A stretch of DNA of 64,000 nucleotides from assembly GCF_042242105.1 (NCBI RefSeq), contig NC_092022.1:11032001-11096000 (forward strand), in the 5' to 3' direction. Position numbers and translations under genes: made by a program. The stretch comes from Pempheris klunzingeri. Taxonomy: Eukaryota > Chordata > Actinopteri > Acropomatiformes > Pempheridae. Positions 60,601 to 64,000 of the stretch are shown piece by piece (position 1 is the stretch's first letter; each line of letters begins with the position of its first letter). The notes beneath the pieces were generated by a model. That model did not search any database. It was not told the DNA's origin and worked only from the letters and a program-made list of their open reading frames with translations.

Positions 60601-61099
60601 GAGGGCTGCAACTAACAATTGCTGTCATAATGTAGTCTGTCCAATTGTTTGGCTTGTGAAACATTAGAAAACAATGAAATATATCACAGTTTCCTGCAGT
60701 CCAAGGCGATGTCTTCACATGCCTTGGAAACTGACCACAACTGACCACAACCTAAAAAGACTCAGTAACAATAAAGTCGAGACTTGGAAAAGCAGCAAAT
60801 TCTCATATTTGAGAAGCTGTAACCAAAATATCTTGGCTTTTTTGCTTGAAATGACTGAAATGGTCAATCGACTATTTGAATAATTGTAAATGAATGTTCT
60901 TTTGATCGGCTTATCAAGTAATCAACAAATAATATAAAAATATAAACAGTGTAGTGACTGAACAGAGCGCGTGAGCTGAACACTAACTTCAGGACTGTTT
61001 TCACAGGGTTCAGGTAACGTGGTTCTCCAGAGGGCTGCAGACGGGACTCCAGTGCAGTGGTTCATTGCAGAGGACGCTGAGATCGTGAGCCAGGTGTAG
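57688..61099 (+). CDS. inava: Innate immunity activator (INAVA, C1orf106), complete coding region
   Basis: INAVA is a cytosolic and junctional adaptor that binds cytohesin ARF-GEFs through its CUPID domain. It supports epithelial junctions and pattern-receptor signalling. Exons 57688-57751, 58241-58374, 58512-58634, 58733-58967, 59078-59131, 59267-59492, 59585-59734, 59828-60500 and 61007-61099 join to 1752 nt, 583 residues. The start MTAIESKEEISDTDSGIIL parallels human MESKDEVSDTDSGIIL. The CUPID (DUF3338) region at about residues 30-150 has LELCLLELRKLCIREAELTG and PPRVRRRIGASFKLDE. Further conserved blocks are SMSDDSSLSDVVALDD, QNSPWKESSLDQPYQK, RLVRTPSLKEYPN and VSEELKSWHQR. The last exon reads VVLQRAADGTPVQWF and ends AEIVSQV (human GEIISQV). 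Noncoding 5' exons were not located. Confidence 0.95.
57996..58065. repeat. Perfect 34-bp inverted repeat with a 2-nt spacer in INAVA intron 1
   Basis: The left arm (57996-58029) starts AGCTATGTGACAGTCATCAC. The right arm (58032-58065) is its exact reverse complement, separated by TG at 58030-58031. Homology stops abruptly at both ends. Confidence 0.98.
60604..60925 (+). mobile_element. Teleost MITE (AGGGCTGCAACTAAC family) in INAVA intron 8
   Basis: It opens with GAGGGCTGCAACTAACAATT. It then has GATGTCTTCACATGCCTTGG, AGCAAATTCTCATATTTGAG and AAGCTGTAACC, and a right end with CAATCGACTATTTGAATAAT. This order of blocks is that of a very widespread fish MITE. It has no coding capacity and sits between the 673-nt exon and the last exon. 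Confidence 0.75.
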
Positions 61100-61777
61100 C
61101 TGAGATCTCTACTGCTCTGCAGTTTGTTCAGTAGGATGTGTGTCATTCCTTTTCTATTTATCTCTGTATTTATTAAGGCTTTGGACTCTCTGTGAGATTG
61201 TATGTCGATATGATGCAGAGAACGTGGACCTATCGGTACCCTGAAGAGCACATTTCTCAACTTTTAATTTAAAACTTAATGTAAGGTGCTAAGCCAGTTG
61301 TATTTATTTTAAAATATTTTCTAATAGATTTTTCTAAAGATTTCTAAGGTGAATTGAGCTCCATACAATTTCATAAATGTGTCAAGCAGAGATTTAAAAC
61401 AAACTTGCTGTGGTTTAAGAAAATGTCCTTGTGGCTGGCACAGGTTTTGCACATAAAATTCACCCACAGTAGTTTTTAAATACATTCGCCCATACTTAAT
61501 ATGATTTTCTATCTTACACTATATTTAATTGCAATTGAAATTTTCCTGTATTACAAAAAATTGATACACCTTTGAAAATACATTGCTCTTTTTATTCCAT
61601 AAAGTGAAAATGTAACATCTGTTTAGCCATGATGTGAAGTAAGCTGAATCTTACCGTTTGCTATTAACTCTTAACAATGAATCACTGATTCCTTTAACAG
61701 TGGTTTGATGAATGTTTTCACTGCAGTATGGTGTTTTGTTACTAACCAAGTGATTGTATCAGTTTTTGTATATTTAT

Positions 61778-61783
61778 AATAAA
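61778..61783 (+). promoter_or_regulatory. Probable INAVA polyadenylation signal
   Basis: AATAAA lies about 680 nt after the INAVA stop codon, within an AT-rich 3' UTR. The converging gene on minus ends only about 220 bp away, so the two 3' UTRs may overlap. Confidence 0.5.
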
Positions 61784-62001
61784 AAATACAACTGAAAATC
61801 AAGTCTTTGGTATTTTCTGAGACAAAATAATACAAAGTATTGGGAAACACGTGGATGGACAACCAAAAGTGTTCCAATAAAATAGTTTGTATTTGTAAAC
61901 AAAGAGCTTCCCAGACTGGCAGGGATTTCAGCGGGTCTACACAGTTGATTGTTACAGTCACAGGATTCAGACAACGTCCTGATGACTGTATCATTGCTCC
62001 G

Positions 62002-64000
62002 TCATGAAGCTTCCAACAAGAAGTAAGTCAGTGTTATGACGCATAAAAGCAAAAACAAGTACGTGCAGAGGAGCGTCCAGCGGCAGCGATACAACCAGTG
62101 AGCCAGAGGACGTCTCCACAAAGATCCACACCTGAGGAGAGCAGCCGGTCAGTTTGTCCAGAAGAAAAATCATCACGGTTATCAGACAGCTTTTAAAACA
62201 CTCGTCGACTTACGTGCCCGCAGAAGGCCGTCGGCAAATGTTGGTACTCTTTTTATCCTTTTCTGCTTTTTTCTTTGATAATGCAGCTTTGCCCTTGTGT
62301 CTCTGTCGCAGGGTATCCAGAGGGGAACTGTAACAAAGACACATATTTTATAGATGTGCCTACAGCTACATTTTTCCAACACAGTTAAGTTTCAAAAGCC
62401 CGTCACTTGTGATTTTTGAGACTAACTTGTTCTGGTGTTGAGCAAAGTGCCTGTTAAGTGTCTTTCAGTCACAGTTCTACTTATTTTCAGGCCCACAGGC
62501 GAAAAAGACAGAAGATATGAGATAAATATTAACACACATTAAAAACCCATCATGTCATATGAAGTTATCACTATCAATTGTGATTAACCTGCCGAACATT
62601 TACTGCTTTTTAAATGTGTAATGTGACTTGTCTGTGCTTCTTTGTTTGTTATTCTATTCGGTTCTATTCTATTCAAACTGTGAATGCTGACTGAGGCAAA
62701 ACTGACTCCTACAGCTACAACTCTTCTCTTTGCCTGATTTAGTGTATTTGTGACCAAAGCACCAACAATTCAGACACCGACCATCTGGCCTCTGGCCCTC
62801 TAAGTTGGCTTATAAATGTAAATGTAATAGTTCAGTGATGTTTTTAACACTTGTGAAACATTTGATTAAACATTTATGTGAAATTTGTATGTCTGCGTTT
62901 ATAATTTATCTCTATTTATCTAAATGCAGGCGTCGCTAAAAAGATTAAGGATGTCAGTTAATTAACTGCGCCTGTCCTCTTCCTGCTGTAACAAGTTAAA
63001 CATTCTGTGGTGAAAAGGCTTTAATGTTACATTCAGGATTTGGTCTCCGAACGCTGCAAAGTCATTTAATGTTGCAGCATAAAATGACAACGTGTGCCAA
63101 GCAGAGCTATTCCTTTGTCAAAGAAGAATTAAAATGAAAAAATGTGGTGTTTGCTGCAGGCTGTTGTGTTGTGTGGTGTTTCTGTACTTTTTGCTTTGTG
63201 TCTTTGTGGCGGCCGGTTGCTTTGATTGGAGGCACTCTGGGTCTGCGATGGCAGGAGACTGCGGAGGAATCTGAGCAGCTGAAGCTTCTGACAGAGTTTC
63301 ATCTGGATTTAGTGGCCTGAAAAACAGAGAAAAAAGGTGTCGCACACTTGCCGACCCAGATATAAAGTATAAACTGTGAGTGTCCATCTGACCTGTTATC
63401 CACTGAGTAGCTGTCGTCCCTGCTGGGGGCACAGCAGCTGGACTCTGAGCACAGGGAGGGAGGGCAGGACTTCTTGGTGGAGGACCCTCCATGAGTGGAT
63501 CGCTTTCTCTTCTCCTGTAGAGACACAGAGGACAACACTCTGTTTGGGCTTGTGGATGATAGCATTTGTAAAGAAAGTGAGAAAAAAGAAAAAAACCTCC
63601 TTACCTGGGTTTGGCTGGAAATGATCGATGCGCTGACCCTTCGACGGAAGACGCTCTAATTGAGAAAAACGAGAGAAAAACACAAATAAAAGATTATTGT
63701 GATAAAAAAAAAAAAGTAGTTGTGCCCATTTTAGATGGTGCAATTCGCCAGATATCTTCATACCTGCTGAGAACTTTTCTTTTTGATGTCACTCTCTTCT
63801 GCATCTACAACAAGAGGCCCAGCGGTCGGTTAAACATCGCACATGACAGCAGACAAAGTCAAACACCACGAGACAAGATTGTGAGAGACCTGGAGGTGCT
63901 GTGGGATCGATGATGTTTCTGAAGGAGGTCTGCTGCTGGCTCATCTTCTTGGCCTCCTCCAGCTCTGCCATGTTTCTGTCATTTCGGCTCCTCAGATTCT
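62002..64000 (-). CDS. Unrecognised gene encoding a C-terminally tail-anchored protein, 3' part only
   Basis: Seven coding exons read in one frame: from the right edge to 63900, 63804-63764, 63655-63605, 63514-63393, 63316-63188, 62327-62214, 62131-62002. The visible residues begin NLRSRNDRNMAELEEAKKMS, which looks like the end of a coiled coil. A Ser-, Lys- and Arg-rich linker follows (KKKSSQQSVFRRRVSAS, EKRKRSTHGGSSTKKSCPP), then a basic stretch RQRHKGKAALSKKKAEKDKK. The protein closes with WLYRCRWTLLCTYLFLLLCV and a few more residues ending LLEAS. The final hydrophobic run with a very short tail suggests a tail-anchored ER or nuclear-envelope protein. The exon at 63316-63188 is 129 nt and its neighbours join in phase without it, so it may be a cassette; its donor (AAGTACAG) is weak. 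The layout is LRMP/IRAG-like, but I see no family signature. Confidence 0.65.

Overview
The window is a 64-kb piece of a teleost fish genome, probably a percomorph. Several multi-exon vertebrate genes have GT-AG introns, in-frame exon joins and clear fish-like protein sequence, and the introns carry repeats familiar from fish genomes. Nothing prokaryotic, viral or CRISPR-like was seen. All coordinates and splice joins below were worked out by eye from the sequence. Gene names rest on remembered protein sequences, because no database search was possible.

Layout. 1-6.7 kb (minus): 5' two thirds of SRPK1, running off the left edge. 7.8-19 kb (minus): complete MAPK14 (p38 alpha), including both versions of its mutually exclusive exon 9. 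20.8-31.1 kb (minus): complete ELAPOR1, 22 coding exons. 31.9-33.0 kb (plus): CFAP276, head to head with ELAPOR1, with its promoter and start region duplicated in tandem. 34.2-44.9 kb (minus): complete SMC5, 24 coding exons. 46.7-47.1 kb (minus): a candidate SCARNA2-like box C/D guide RNA gene. It has elements complementary to U2 snRNA at the two sites expected for mgU2-25/61 and an upstream Staf/ZNF143-like site. 48.0-51.0 kb (plus): a FAM107-family gene. 51-57.6 kb: gene-poor, repeat-bearing sequence with a cluster of CCAAT boxes. 57.7-61.1 kb (plus): INAVA. 62.0-64 kb (minus): the 3' part of an unrecognised gene encoding a tail-anchored protein, running off the right edge.

The genes do not form one pathway. 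They cover splicing-factor phosphorylation (SRPK1), stress signalling (MAPK14), endolysosomal biology (ELAPOR1), axonemal structure (CFAP276), DNA repair (SMC5), U2 snRNA modification (SCARNA2 candidate), actin-linked growth control (FAM107) and epithelial junctions (INAVA). Compared with human, the window joins pieces from 6p21, 1p13.3, 9q21 and 1q32. The SCARNA2/CFAP276/ELAPOR1 neighbourhood matches human 1p13.3 and supports both the ELAPOR1 and SCARNA2 calls.
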